Shown: one piece after another, positions 31,301-44,159 of the stretch
How positions within the stretch are numbered: the stretch's first letter is position 1
How the letters are laid out: each line of letters opens with the position of its first letter
Source of the DNA: Sinotaia quadrata
Lineage: Eukaryota; Mollusca; Gastropoda; Architaenioglossa; Viviparidae
DNA: 64,000 nucleotides
Assembly: GCA_028829895.1 (NCBI GenBank)
Contig: CM054181.1
Span: forward strand, 50,697,759-50,761,758
Reading direction: 5' to 3'
The notes under the pieces: model-generated
Seen by the model: the letters and a program-made list of their open reading frames with translations, nothing else
What the model was told of the DNA's origin: nothing
Database searches by the model: none
Made by a program: the position numbers and the translations under genes

Positions 31301-32335
31301 TAGTTAATTAAATTTGAAATACTTTAAGTTTGTCTTTTATGTCTTTTGTAGTCCAAAGCCCACTGCCTTCTTTGTATTTGTGTACGGTAGTATTAACTCT
31401 ATTGTACATTTTGTTCAAGTTAAGTTGTTACTGATGATATCACTTTATATATATAAAAAAAACAGTTAAAACAGTAAAGTCGGATGCAACATTTTCTCAC
31501 CAATAGATATCAGTTCTTGTAGATCAGATGGAGTGTTAGGGTTTTGTGAGAAAATAACAAGAAAAAACACCACGTGTCACCTCAACTGTCACTGCCTGCA
31601 AACATAAAATCAGCACGGTATATGAATTTAATGTTTGACCGTTTGCCTCTCGGTAAAAGTTAACCTTCACACTGTCCAGAAATCGTTACATTACGGGGTC
31701 GTTCTCCTTAAATGAAGAAATATTTTATTTTTGTTTGTGTGCTAGTGGTTGTTCAAATTCTGTTTGCAAAGACGTGTGCACTGCAATTGCTTAGTTTTTT
31801 TTATTATTAAAGTAGCAATGAAAAAGTGGGCACAACAGGAGCAGACGTGCTTCTAAATGGCATGTATTGCAGTGGCAGGTGTGAAGTTGTGTGCAGCATA
31901 ATTAGAATACATACATTATGTTTAAAGGGCGATAATTACAGAAACGTGTGTTTCTCAGGGGCTTGCTTAACATCGGCAGACATACTTTTCAATGACGAAC
32001 ATCAAAGACGCATGAAGACATTTCAGCCTGCTTGCGAAGTGATTTAAATGTTAACTGTACAATTTGTATGATTATTTTGCCATATAAATATGTGTATACA
32101 AATCCTGTGATAGTGTGTATGTTATATGTATTGTAAAACTGTATCTATCTGTCCATATATATATATATATGTTATTTAGAAAAACAATAGTATTTACCTC
32201 CATAATTTTTTTCAAGAATTTATGTTGCATTTCAATTATGATTGTATTCCATTTGTTCACTTATTTTTTTTTATATTTCTGCTTCAAGTCAAGGTCACAG
32301 GATGTTAGTGTGGGAGGACAGATGAACTTCATAAG
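28371..32335. other. Intergenic DNA with no recognised gene
   Basis: Only small features seen: a two-copy tandem duplication at about 29245-29315 (gtgtgattatttctagtccg) and a TTTCTC-rich tract at about 29385-29452. Short open frames here show no family motif. Confidence 0.5.
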
Positions 32336-32570
32336 TATGTGAAAAAGAGAACGCAAATATTACTGCTAATTAGCCAGGCTACTATTAAAGAGAGAACGCA
32401 GGTATTACTACTAATTAGCCAGGCTACTATTAAACAGAGAACGCAGGTATTACTACTAATTAGCCAGGCTACTATTAAACAGAAAACGCAAGTATTACTG
32501 CTAATTAGCCAGGCTACTATTAAACAGAAAACGCAAGTATTACTGCTAATTAGCCAGGCTACTATTAAAT
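32336..32570. repeat. 45-bp minisatellite, five units
   Basis: Five nearly identical units with actgctaattagccaggcta and ctattaaacagagaacgca. Because 45 is a multiple of three, one frame stays open as a repeated 15-residue unit; no start context or flanking coding signal supports a gene. Confidence 0.95.
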
Positions 32571-33404
32571 AGGTTGAACGAGAAGTAACCGGTGTGTAAC
32601 CGGTAGAAGGTTTTACCTAACTGATAAATAAATTGAAAATGTCGCCATAATGGTTGTGTGACCAAAGGTCCGAGGGCTGTGTAACCAAAGCTGTTATGTA
32701 GCATAGAAGCTAACTCCCTAGCTATCCCGGACCGGATGTTAGAGTACGTTGATATCCCATGGCTATCCTGAAAATTTTGAATGAATCCAGAGGCGAACAA
32801 CAGTCGCCTGTTCCCCAGAGAATTTGTGTTGATGAACAGCCACTTGACAATCTTTAACAGGAATATGGAATTAACGAGATCACGTTTGGTTTTATAAGTT
32901 AGACTTATTTTTTACTCGTAGACATAACACACACACACACACACCCAAGATTTTGAGGGACCACCACATTCGACGAAGCTCACCCACCCCTTGTTCTTCA
33001 CAGCAAGAGATGGCGCAGGTAGCATGTGCACAGAATTAAGGAGAAAATAATTTTGCATTCGATTTGAAAATATTCAGTATTTTGTGAAAACAAATATCAC
33101 TCCATTTTCTAATTCTTTTCTTATTTGTTTGTTTAATTGAATATTACCAATAATTATTTAGGCTTACATTGCCTAGATAATTTGGCATAACAGAGGAATC
33201 ATTTGATAACATTTCTATTTGTGGCTATACATAAGTGGCCAAGTGTTAGTGAAATTTGTTGCACATTTAGATCTCCTCTGTACAAATTTCTCCATGCATG
33301 AGTGAATTAAATAAATGATTTAAGGGAACGAGCTACATATGTAATTAACAGTGTGTTCGTCTAATTATTACAAAAATTGAACCAGTTAGTTATGAATATG
33401 TGGC

Positions 33405-33545
33405 ACGTTTCATGGTAATTTAACTGTTTATTACTTATCTTTGTAAGTCTTATATTTAATGAAAGCTAATGACTCGTTTCATGTTAATTTAACTGTTTAT
33501 TATTTATCTTTGTAAGTCTTATATTTAATTAAGCTAATGCCACAG
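33405..33545. repeat. Two-copy ~68-bp tandem duplication
   Basis: Copies share gtttcatg.taatttaactg, tttatta.ttatctttgtaa and gtcttatatttaat. Confidence 0.9.
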
Positions 33546-34825
33546 CAGTCGGGGGTGGGTGAGTGGGCTTTAAAGATACATAGACAACAATCTTGAATGA
33601 CTTGAATGAATGGATAAATATGCACACCTAGACGCACACATATATATGGTCTTTCACACATTCTAAATGAACACTGAAGAAGACATCCAGACAGTATTAA
33701 GTTTGCTAAGACAGTCTAGTATATCCGGTGCAAATCCCCAGCTCTCTCGACCCAATTACCATCCAAGGTAATGTGTTCTCGCTGGAACGGTGACATTTTG
33801 CAGGCGTAAATCAATTCACTCTCAGGTGTTTTAATTCTTAATACTAACAACAGGAAAAAATAATACAGTAGTTATAAATAGTAGTAGTTGTAGAGTTAGG
33901 CCAACATATGTGTGTGGGTCTGTGCGTTTTTATGAATGTATTAAATATAAATTGTTAGCCATTACAAGACTTGCTTAATATCTATTGTACTGTATAGCCG
34001 ACCCTATTTCTTGCAGATCTAACTCAGACATGTTAAATGCTCACAACATTTATTCCAAAGTTAATATGGAATTATTCTACGTTGCCTTCTTAATCTGGGA
34101 TAAACTATTGCTTGGTGCTCATAAGTCGAATTATTATATTAAACTCCTTTCATGCTTTCACTAGCTTTATTTACAATGATACGAAAAAGCAATATATACA
34201 TTGCATACGTTTAATAACGTGATGACTAGATAACAGTGTCATTGAATATTATTTTTTAGAGTCTGCACTCAGTGCAAAGGAAGACTCATTTTCACGCTTG
34301 ATTCTGCTGTTCTTGATGTTATGAAACTGTTTAATTTCACTCTGGACCTTTTTTCCGTTTCTCATTGGTTGTGTTCTTTTTCTCCGGTATCTTTCTCGTT
34401 TGACGTACTCTTCTGATTTATCCTTTCTACTCGGTGACCCAATTCCCTCGTGCTCTTTCGTAGACGTATTGCTCTCGTTAAACCATGTATCCCATTGACC
34501 CACTGCTCTCATTAATTCAATACTCTCAGTTGACTGTATCAAGCAGGTGACCAATCAAGTGACTAGGTGTACTTTCTAGAAGATGGCAATTATTCTGTTG
34601 GCAAAACGCCGCCATCCTAGATGTTTTGTATGCCTGAACTTAAGGAGTACGCAAGCACTAAAGAGTCAGATCTGGTTAATACATTCACAACAAGTGCGCC
34701 TTTCATTTATCATTTATCTTAACAGTGTAATTCTTATCATCTGTACTAGTTTTGATACGCCTACAGAAGGGAATGATTTATATCAATTTATGCCTTCAAT
34801 TACATGCACTCAAACATGGAAGCAG

Positions 34826-34940
<115 letters not shown>

Positions 34941-35827
34941 GATAATAACTTTGAGAAATAAATATTAAAATTGCTATAGATAGAATTATTTTATATTATT
35001 ACTTTTTATGCAATATAAAATATAATCTAAATTGATATCACAAAATATATTAAATATTTTACAAATCTATAAACATAAATAGTTTATTCGTAAGCAACAA
35101 TGCAATAACTTCAAATTTTGACGAATTGTAAAGAAATTATTTTCAAATTAATTTATTTTCTTGAAATATATTCCTTCCTATTTTATGCAATTCTTAATGA
35201 ATGTTTGTGGTATATGCACATGTTATTTTAAAAATAATTTCCTGTTAAAAACTAACATAGATGTAATCAACGTTAATGTATGAGTGATATTTTAATATGT
35301 CATTAGATTAATTAGAGTTATACTAAGTCAAATTTATGTGTTAGTTTCTGTCCACTTGATAATAATAATAATCATAGCAAATAACTAGGATGGCATTTTG
35401 TTACAGTATGAAAAATTCTTTAATTTTGCAGGTGGGCCAGTATGCTAATATTTATTGATTTAATGCGACAATACTACGAAAATTGTAATGCAGTTAGTGT
35501 TGATTTTGTGATAGTGATTCTGTAAGGCATAATGGATTCTCACTGCAACCAATACATTTCATTATTAGAATTGTGAATATGCTAGACTACTTAAAGGAAC
35601 GTCTTATTGTGTCTAGCTGAGCTTCGGATTGCAATATGCCATTGACGAAATTCGGTCATCCAATTGAGAAGACAAGATACTCCTACAGTTACCGTTTGCA
35701 ATACTGGGGACAGGGAGGTCGAGGTTTCGTGGACAAACTACAGGCAAACCCTAATCGCTGCCAGTCAAGGATTGAACCATGGAGTTCAATGCTACGTAGT
35801 CACGTTGTGATGCGTCTGCCACTGTCA

Positions 35828-36045
35828 TCTTTGGATTGAGAGTTAAGTTAGGTCCTCAGGACTTTGTGAAGTAACAGACAATCTTTGGACTGAGAGTTAA
35901 GTTAGGCCCTCAGGACTTTGTGAAGCAACAGACAATCTTTGGATTGAGAGTTAAGTTAGGCCCTCAGGACTTTGTGAAGTAACAGACAATCTTTGGATTG
36001 AGAGTTAGGCTCTCAGGACTTTGTGAAGTAACAGACAATCTTTTT
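35828..36045. repeat. ~60-bp minisatellite, four units
   Basis: Units with tttggattgagagttaagtt, aggccctcaggactttgtga and agtaacagacaatc; the fourth has lost about seven bases. Confidence 0.95.
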
Positions 36046-36926
36046 CATTTCGTAATCGATCAGATATCCGCCATTACACTCACAATTTCTTGTCTAAGCC
36101 CAAAGGATGAACGTTAAAAATGCAAGACTAGATTTATATATATTTATAAATTATATATTTATATATTATTTCCACACCCTTGGACTGCTTTAAGTATTAC
36201 CGTTCCATAAAACGTGTGCCCTGGTTTAAGGAATAAAGAATAACAATTTATTAATAAAATACATCAACCAGTCTTGTTCACAAATGGCATCAATAAATTC
36301 ATACAAAGTTATAAAATCAAATTCACATTCATTGAATATATAAAGTGTCTTATAATAATCAAATTATATCAATTTCTTCTACGACTATTGCTGAATCCGA
36401 AACACGTGTTCTTGGTTAGAGTCAAATAAAATCAGATAAAATAGAATTTGAAAGTTCAATCAGACTGCAAAGAGAACACTCGGATAATTAAATGTTACAA
36501 TGCTGTACAAATTTAGAGTTAGATGAACACCTGTTACAAATCAAAAAGCAAAATAAAGGAGTAGAATGAAAATAGATCCAAACATGTAAACTTTAATGTT
36601 TCACGGTAATCCTTTACAGGAGTCCACTGAATAAATCTGCTTTCACTGAGAATTTTTTTTGCAGAAGAACACACACTAGCAATGAATCAGGCCACTTACA
36701 AGAAGATATGGAATCCGCTTCTTGACGAACTGTTCACAAAAACTCTAAGCGAATTCCAAAAGATAAAATCCAGAAATTGTATCCCAATGGTTCCAAGGCA
36801 AGCCCAGAACAAAGATAGATTTTATAGATCTCAAGGACCAGGCTAATTCTCATGAAACTTCAAGGCTACACTTTGGACGCCGAATGATGAAATCTCCCTT
36901 GTTTCCATCCACAGAACCATTTAAAC

Positions 36927-37744
36927 CAGTGGTGCACAAACTTTTTGACTCGGGGGCCAAAATCTGACTTGTCGAAACCGTCGGGGGCCACAAAAAAGTG
37001 AATATCAAAATCGTCCCATACAAGATGGACATTACATCTAAGAACACACAAATGACGATTAAGACTATAATTATAACAAAGAAGTTGCATACTAAGACTC
37101 ATTCTAAAAATGTTATGATACGTCAACTTTCACAAAGTCAGTGTGATGGATAGTGCTGCATGTCATCTGCAAGCTTCAAAATGTCAGGCTTTATGTTTGA
37201 CGTTGAAAGATGCAAAATTGCTTCCAGATTATCATCAGTCAGCTGACCACAGGTGTTGCTTTTGTTCAGTTTCATCTGTGAGAATGCCTGTTTGCAGTAG
37301 TATGTGCTGCCAAGTATGCTGGTGTGGACAAGTGCATTATCCAGTCATCATTAAACTGCCAGTTTTCCTTGTCAACTTTTCTTTTGCGATTAGCTGCCAT
37401 TTTGTCACAAAAATATAATCAAACTAAACAACAGAATGTGGTAGATTGGACACTAAGGCTTAACAGCTACTGACCAACCATATCACAGGAAGGGGCAAGC
37501 ATGTATGTGTGGGGTTTGCTGCCTATCTTGGTATAGCTTTTTTCTCTTGCCTCTGTGAGTGTTATGTCAGCGGGCAGACATCGTCTGCACGGAGCGCCTG
37601 GAAAAATGGGTCAGGAGGTGCTGCTTTGTTTCAAATCACTCAGTGTATGAGTAAACATTTGACTTTTTCGTTTGACATGGCGGGCCACTCGGCGACTCTT
37701 CGCGGGCCGGATCTGGCCCGCGGGCCGGAGTTTGTGCACCCCTG
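36927..37744 (-). mobile_element. hAT-superfamily DNA transposon, internally deleted copy
   Basis: Ends are CAGTGGTGCACAAACT on the left and the inverse of CAGGGGTGCACAAACT on the right, flanked by a perfect 8-bp target duplication ATTTAAAC (36919-36926 and 37745-37752). Terminal sequence and duplication length are diagnostic of hAT elements, and the GC-rich 'ggcccgcgggccgg' subterminal region is typical of the Charlie-like branch. On the minus strand it keeps a transposase N-terminus (from 37400) and C-terminus (to 37138) with the middle missing. 818 bp; cannot mobilise itself. Confidence 0.93.
37138..37400 (-). pseudogene. hAT transposase remnant (N- and C-terminal ends only)
   Basis: From the ATG at 37398-37400 the minus strand reads MAANRKRKVDKENWQFNDDW, the N-terminal pattern of hAT transposases related to ZBED5/GTF2IRD2-type sequences. 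After about 25 residues the frame is lost. In another frame it continues TYYCKQAFSQMKLNKSN, then QLTDDNLEAIL and a TGA at 37138-37140, which is the C-terminal hAT dimerisation domain (the 'CE..FS.M...KS..R..L.D..L' motif). The zinc finger and the catalytic DDE core are absent, deleted at about 37315-37335. Confidence 0.85.
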
Positions 37745-38689
37745 ATTTAAACCATTCATTAATGGTGACGAGTTCGACGACGATTATTTTGATGACGACG
37801 ACGACGATACTGCTGCTGACGATGACACAATTTCCACATTTTTAACCGCAGACATAGAAATCTACCCATATAAATTCAGACCATAGATTCAAATTTATAC
37901 ATGAGAAAGAAATTCACAAAATATTTCAAAGTGTAAGAAATGCTCCAGAAAAATTATATTCAAACCAGACATAAAATTTCATTAGAGGAACAACTAAAGG
38001 GCGTGAAGTGGAAAATTTGACAGGGAAGGGGATATATATGCATAATATGTATGTACATAAGATCCCCATAACAAAGACCCTCATCCATTTTACCCTGATT
38101 AGTTAGTTAAAAATAGATAAAGGATCAGGTATAAAAATTATCCACAAAAAGAGATGGAAATTTAATAGTGGACTACACGAGTGCTACTCACTTACGTGGA
38201 ATATCATATAGATCAGTACTATACTAGCATGCTTAAAGAGACTAATATACAAACAGCTGTAAAGATAGATATATATGCAATATATGCAACGTGCTTTTAT
38301 TTATATGGTTTTAATTTTACTGAACTTTATTGAGGCAGGAATTATTCAAAATGCGAACAAATATAATTTTAATCCTGGATTTTATAAGAAAAGGCAGCAA
38401 GTTAGATAACAAAAAAACTGTGTTACCATCTGTACCTAGTCCTACATTTATTTCTTCTGTATCTCTCGTGTGGAAAAAATATGGGTCAATGTTGGCGTCA
38501 TAAAGTGCGTCAAGGCTCGTACGAAGCAAAATAAATCAGAAGTCAAACACGTCAACGCGTTCATGCCATCTAAACCTTTAGAGATCACAAATCCTTGCTC
38601 CTCGAGATTGTTGATACAATTTTGTTTTTATTTTTTTTTCTAACCCAATGGTGCACGGCAGTATGGTGCATCTGCTCCGTGAAAAATGA

Positions 38690-39000
38690 AAGCTAGAGTC
38701 GCTGACAACAAACTGCTCTGTGCAGAAAAATAAATTTTGTCGAGCAAAACAGAGAAAAGTAGAAGCAATGAATTCTATCAAGCAAGACACAGAGAAGAGC
38801 AGAAGAATGAACACTGAATTATATCGAGTAAAACACAGAAAAAAGCAGAGAAAATCATAATCAATGAATTCTTTCTCGCAAACACAGAGAAAATAAGAAC
38901 AATGAACAATGAATTTTGCCGAGCTAAACAGAGAAAAGCAAAAGCAATGAATCCTGTCGAACAAAACACAGAGAAAATTAGACTTTTCTAGAATGAAAGA
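38690..39000. repeat. Degenerate ~60-bp minisatellite
   Basis: Five to six units with gagcaaaacagagaaaagca and gaagcaatgaattctatc; a looser relative (gaaagaaaac.gtaa) continues to about 39490. Open frames on the minus strand are Phe/Ser/Leu/Cys-rich artefacts. Confidence 0.8.
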
Positions 39001-39529
39001 GAAACTCTGCATTTTGTTAAATGTAATGTCACTACTTTTTTTGCAGAAAAGCGCATATTCTAAAAGGGAAATAAAACTGTAATTTATCAAATAGTGTGCG
39101 GAGAAGAACACTTTTGTCTTTGTGAATCAAACACTGAAAACTGTCCAAACCAAAATAAGGAAGACAGTTTAAGGACAAAATTATTTTTTTACATTTTTCA
39201 GTAAGAAAAACCTGAAATTGTAAAATTTTTCTATCGCGAAAATTCCGAACTTGTGACATTTTCCTACAGAAAAAAGACTGAATTTGTATTATTTCTCAAG
39301 AAAGAAAATCTTTGTAGTATTTTCCAGAAAGAAAACCGTAACTCGTTACGTTTTCCAGAAGAGAAAACCAGTACACGTGTTCTTGAATTGCAGAAGAGAA
39401 AAACATATAGTGAATAAACAATATAACACAAAATAAAGGACAGAATTGTCTTGGAAAAAACTGCGAAAACAAATTTAGAAATAAAAAAATGAACATTGAA
39501 TCATATTACTTAAGTAAACTATAAAATAA

Positions 39530-39800
39530 TTAAATAGTATAATGTCATATACTAATAGTATAACTTATTTTTTTTAATTGTATAATTTATTTTTTAAATT
39601 GGTATAATTTATAAACTAATAGTATAAGTTATAATATACTAGTATAATTTATGAAATAATTGTAATATAATGAAATAATAGTATAATTTATAAAATAATA
39701 GTATGATGTATAAACTAATAGTATAATTTATAAGATAATTGAATGATTTATAAAACTATAGTATAATTCATAAATTGATAGTATGTGTAACGGCAAAATA
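39530..39800. repeat. AT-rich minisatellite, left block
   Basis: Units of aatagtataatttataaact type, about 18-28 bp. The same unit reappears at 41440-41575. Confidence 0.9.
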
Positions 39801-40695
39801 AGCAAACTCGTTTGATAAATAAATTTAAAATGTTGTTCAATAAATCAATAAATTCGCCAAAGGGAACAGTGAAAGTTAAACAGCTTAATAACGAATCCCG
39901 TGCCTATATACAAGAGCACGAACTGTCTATTTGTCAATCTCTTCTGCATAAGAGACTGCGGGTAGTTAAGGCCATCCCACGATTGCGTAATCACTGCGTT
40001 AAGGAGCTTACCCATATGCATTCCGACTCCTGCTGCGTGGGGTGACTCCACGCTAATTGAATCGGCGAGACGATCAAAGAACATAAAGATGAAAAAAATA
40101 CAACTTTTAAAGAGTTACTGAAACAAAGTGCATGATAGAAAGTTAAGACAAGTAATCTTGGACAGACTAAAGAGTCACTACAAGTATTCCAGAAATAACT
40201 TGTCCGAAGATTCTGATGCTGAATGCTTGAATAATTTACCTGTAACCGAATTTGCTATAAATTTAATTGTAAATTTTCGGTAATTTTGTATTTTTGCTTT
40301 TTAAATCTAGAGAGAAACATATTGAAAATGGAAATATATTCTCTCATATTTAAAGCTTCTTAATTAAGTGAGGCATTATAGTATATAGTATCTTTTGGAC
40401 TGTTGAGGCCAGAAAAATGTATAATTGGAAGATAAGATGTGTACATAAAGTTATGAGAAAGATAGAAGCAAGGTAGACTTAAGTATATTGTTAGTGGAGA
40501 GCTCACACATGTACCAATTATTCTTATAGTGCTTCAAACCAGTCTTGGTTTCAAGTCTCAAGTTTAGAGTTTGGAGTCTGAAGTCTGACATTTGAAGTCA
40601 GAAGTTTGCAGTCTGATGGCTGATGCCCCCAAGAAACTTCTCGAGTCCCGATGAAGCAGAAAACACCGCTAAAATAAAATTCATCTTACGTGCAA
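39801..40695. other. Unassigned sequence between repeat blocks
   Basis: 39880-40075 is distinctly GC-richer than its surroundings and open on both strands for about 75 codons, but shows no recognised motif. It might be a decayed mobile element or non-coding RNA. Nothing else seen. Confidence 0.3.
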
Positions 40696-40699
40696 TTCT

Positions 40700-40955
40700 T
40701 CCTTGTCCCCGTGTTGTGGAACATTCACTGTCTGTTGTGACATTCTACTGGACATTGAGAGCAGTCCCGTGTTGTGGAACATTCACTGTCTCTGTTGTAA
40801 CATTCTACTGGACATTGAGAGCCGTCCCGTGTTGTGGAACATTCACTGTCTCTGTTGTGACATTCTACTGGACATTGAGAGCCGTCCTGTGTTGTGAAAC
40901 ATTCACTGTCTCTGTTGTGACATTCTAGTGGACATTGAGAGCCGTTCTTGGACCT
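40700..40955. repeat. 59-60-bp minisatellite, four units
   Basis: Units with cgtgttgtggaacattcact, gtctctgttgtgacattcta and ctggacattgagagcc. Confidence 0.95.
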
Positions 40956-41434
40956 ACACCTGAGTTTGTAAAAAACTATTCATTCAGTGCATGAGTGTAT
41001 TTTGACCAATGTTGTGTGTTGCTTGCATTTTGACCAGCAGACAGACCTGTGCACCACACTTGTAATCTCTATTATTCTAGGGCAGTATCAGTGATGGGAT
41101 CCACACTGATGGATGCATGAATGATCTGGTGAATTTGTGTCCTGCTCTCAGTGTCATTGTCTTGTAATATCTTTCATTGATTATAATCCCTTTTCTTATA
41201 AATTCTAATTGCAACCTATTGTCAAGTTCGCTCTCATGGTTAATGAACTTAAGAGACTTATGCAAATTATGAAAAAATATTTGGTAGAAGACTTGAAGGA
41301 TTAGCTAGTTAGAATCTTAACTTGTATTTATTCCTTGTGATCCCTTTACTTAAATCGTGTATATAATTTTATTGATCGTTTCTTTATATGTTACATTTAA
41401 TAAAATGTATTATCTTTTCACTTTTCCACTTTTG

Positions 41435-41580
41435 ACTAAATAGCATAATTTATAAAATAATAGTATAATGTATTAACTATTAGTATAATGTATAAACTAA
41501 TTGTATGTTGATTAAAATAATAATATTATTTATGAAATATTAGTATAATGTATAAACTAATAGTATAATTGTTCGCAAAT
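41435..41580. repeat. AT-rich minisatellite, right block
   Basis: Same unit as 39530-39800 (aatagtataatgtataaact), separated from it by 1.6 kb of unrelated DNA. Confidence 0.85.
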
Positions 41581-41635
41581 TAAAATTTGCTACATTACCA
41601 ACTATTATTTTATCCGTCAATGTTTCTTAATAAAG

Positions 41636-41668
41636 CGAATGAATGAATGAATGAATGAATGAATGAAT
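41636..41668. repeat. (GAAT)n microsatellite
   Basis: Eight GAAT units directly following taataaagc. Confidence 0.95.
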
Positions 41669-42137
41669 GGCCCTGTCGATGTCATCCATGAGTACTTTTT
41701 AACACTAAAATACTAACATTCAAAAACATGGGTGACTACTGAAACTTAGCCAGGACGTAAAATTATTGATATTCCTAAAATATTTGGTTTTTCGAAATAT
41801 CTATGTTTTAAATGGATTCCTTTATACCTTGTCTTTAATATTTACATAGAAGCGTTAGTTTACTTAACAAAATGTATAAATAATTCACATTCCTTACGCC
41901 GCATGAAATTATTATTTACATAACAAATTAATATAACACAGTCTTTCATTGGAATACATGCTTTTGTATACAATCTCTCTTACTTTTCTGTTTCTTTTTC
42001 TGTTTTACTATAAGTAAAACTGTCTAAACAAGGAAAATTTATATACTTTAAAACAGAATATTTCAGGAAGAGATTCAAGTTAAATATTTACTTCTGTTAT
42101 ACCGCCTTACAAAAATAAATATTTATTGCGTACCTGT

Positions 42138-42280
42138 GCATGTGTGTGTGTGTGTGTGTGTATCGCACACACGTGCACACATACACATTCGCAGCACACA
42201 CGCACATGTACACACATAGATACACGCATGTGTAGATAGCAAATTATGTATGCGTAAGCGTATTTGTAATCATGCTGTGC

Positions 42281-42352
<72 letters not shown>
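42138..42352. repeat. TG/CA-rich microsatellite region
   Basis: A short (TG)n, a CACA-rich stretch in the opposite sense, then a long (TG)n at 42282-42352. Confidence 0.95.
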
Positions 42353-42354
<2 letters not shown>

Positions 42355-42656
42355 ATTTGGTGTTTGTAAGTAGTATATAAATTAAAGTACGTACAAAGTC
42401 ATTGTGATTATTGTTTCTAATTTACTTTCCTTTTTTTTCCCCACAGAATGCTTAATAGTCTTGATTTAATCAGACGCAAATTTGATCAAAATTCTATTTG
42501 TGCAGAGTTTATCGTTTGTCCCATTAATTCACATACTTGCTCCAACATTTCACACTCTATACAAGCATTAATAAGAATTTCAGTCATCACTCAAGCTTAG
42601 AGCCCTTCTGAAAAATCAGCGGGAGTTGGAAGCGGACCCGAAACCCCATAACAAAC

Positions 42657-42666
42657 GTCACGTGAC
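42657..42666. promoter_or_regulatory. Palindromic E-box GTCACGTGAC
   Basis: Perfect 10-base palindrome of the CLEAR/USF/MITF type, inside a GC-richer 250-bp stretch (42590-42840) of otherwise AT-rich intergenic DNA. No gene start is visible next to it. Confidence 0.25.
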
Positions 42667-42840
42667 TGCAGCTGTAGATCTGACACGAAGCCACCGGTGA
42701 CCGACATACCGACAGGCTTACACTCCATTTCGATTACGCAAGCGTGAGTTGTTTCGAGTGCAGACGGGCAATAACTTTGACGCCTTTATCTTTTGAATAC
42801 AAACAAATACAATGACTTCCCCGCACTCCTTGAAAGTTAT

Positions 42841-44155
42841 CGAACTTAGTTTGTAAAGCCAAATCATTACCTAAACGCGTGGGTCGTCATTATACGTGCA
42901 AAGTTTGATAAATGGTTTTGCTCTAGGGAATGGGTGAAGGAAAAATGTGGCATCGTATAAATTATCTTTTAAGAATATTCAAGTAAATTTAGAGCGCTTC
43001 CTTCTTTGTTCTCTTTGGCTGGAGTGTTTTCACATCCGTAGGGAAATTTATTGTATGTTCAAGAGGTGGAATCATACTGACAGGAAAAGAAATTATCGCA
43101 TTTGTTCTGTTGACTGATTAGAGATGCTTACGATGAGTAGTTCAGGACGCGAGAATGAAATACAAGATCTATGAGCTAAAGAGCAATTGTTAGTCTACAG
43201 TATTTAAAGTGTCTACGTCACAGACAAGCAAGCTTGCTGAATTAGTGCGGGCTTGTTCAGTTGCTGCCTGAAGAGCCTGATGACGTAGGTTGTCAGTAAG
43301 GAAACACGCAAGCGAGGTGACAAAATCTTATCTATGGGAATTAAAATATTGTTATTCCTGATTTGTTAACTCTTTCTTTGGTGACGTACACGCTATGACG
43401 TAGTCGATGTGTTCCTTCAAAATAAGAATATGAAATGGCATTGTCTGGATCATTTATTGGAAAAAAGCAATAAAATATAAGTATGCATGCATTTAGTAAA
43501 GTTATAAATATCGGCAAGGCTGATAATGTTCGTAAAGGTTGAAAAGTATATACATTAGGCTTGAATACTTCCAAGAAAGGTTGGAAGGGTGCGTAAGATT
43601 CGTACAGCATGGAAAATTCGACAATTTTTTTTTTCAAGGTATGTAAGATTTATAGCATGGAAATATTGGAGATGTTAAGCTGTTTATGATGTGCCAGTTT
43701 AATATTAAATGTGAATAAAAGAAAAGGATTGAGAGATAGAAAGGGATCGGGAGAGGGGAAGAAATAAAGAAATTTTACATTTTATTTGTAAATAGTGTTA
43801 AATGTAAAATCAACCTATCTCCCTCTCTCACTTTCTCTTGTTTCACGTTAATCAAGATTTGTATTAAGGATGCGGTCAAATTAAAATTTCGTCGGACAAT
43901 CAGTAAATTCTCTCTCTTCCTCTCGTCTCGTTAATCAAGATCTATGGAAGCGGGCAATCTAGTTGTACAGAGAGCATCAGGAAAACTTTGTCATCTGGCT
44001 GTTTTCTGGGACATTTCCAATTGCAAAAAACTGCTAATTTAAAGGAGCGGTCTTCATTAAAAACACATTTTAATATAATCTATATTCAAATAAATCTTAT
44101 GATAATCTAATTGCAGCTGAAAATAGTTCTCTATTTAGTCTATTACAATTAAATA
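42841..44155. other. Intergenic DNA with no recognised feature
   Basis: Nothing beyond a short two-copy repeat at about 43810-43950 (tctcttg.ttcacgttaatc type). Confidence 0.5.
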
Positions 44156-44159
44156 TTTT

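Noticed and set aside
35636..35836. 67-codon open frame in a GC-richer patch next to a 60-bp array
   Set aside because: No family similarity seen and no splice or promoter context; left as unassigned.
38578..39500. Minus-strand Phe/Cys-rich frames suggesting a receptor or transporter
   Set aside because: They follow a degenerate ~60-bp repeat and lack any conserved motif.
39845..40084. Open frames on both strands in a GC-richer patch, considered as a tRNA-derived SINE
   Set aside because: No A-box/B-box pair or cloverleaf that I could fold by eye, and no second copy seen in the window.
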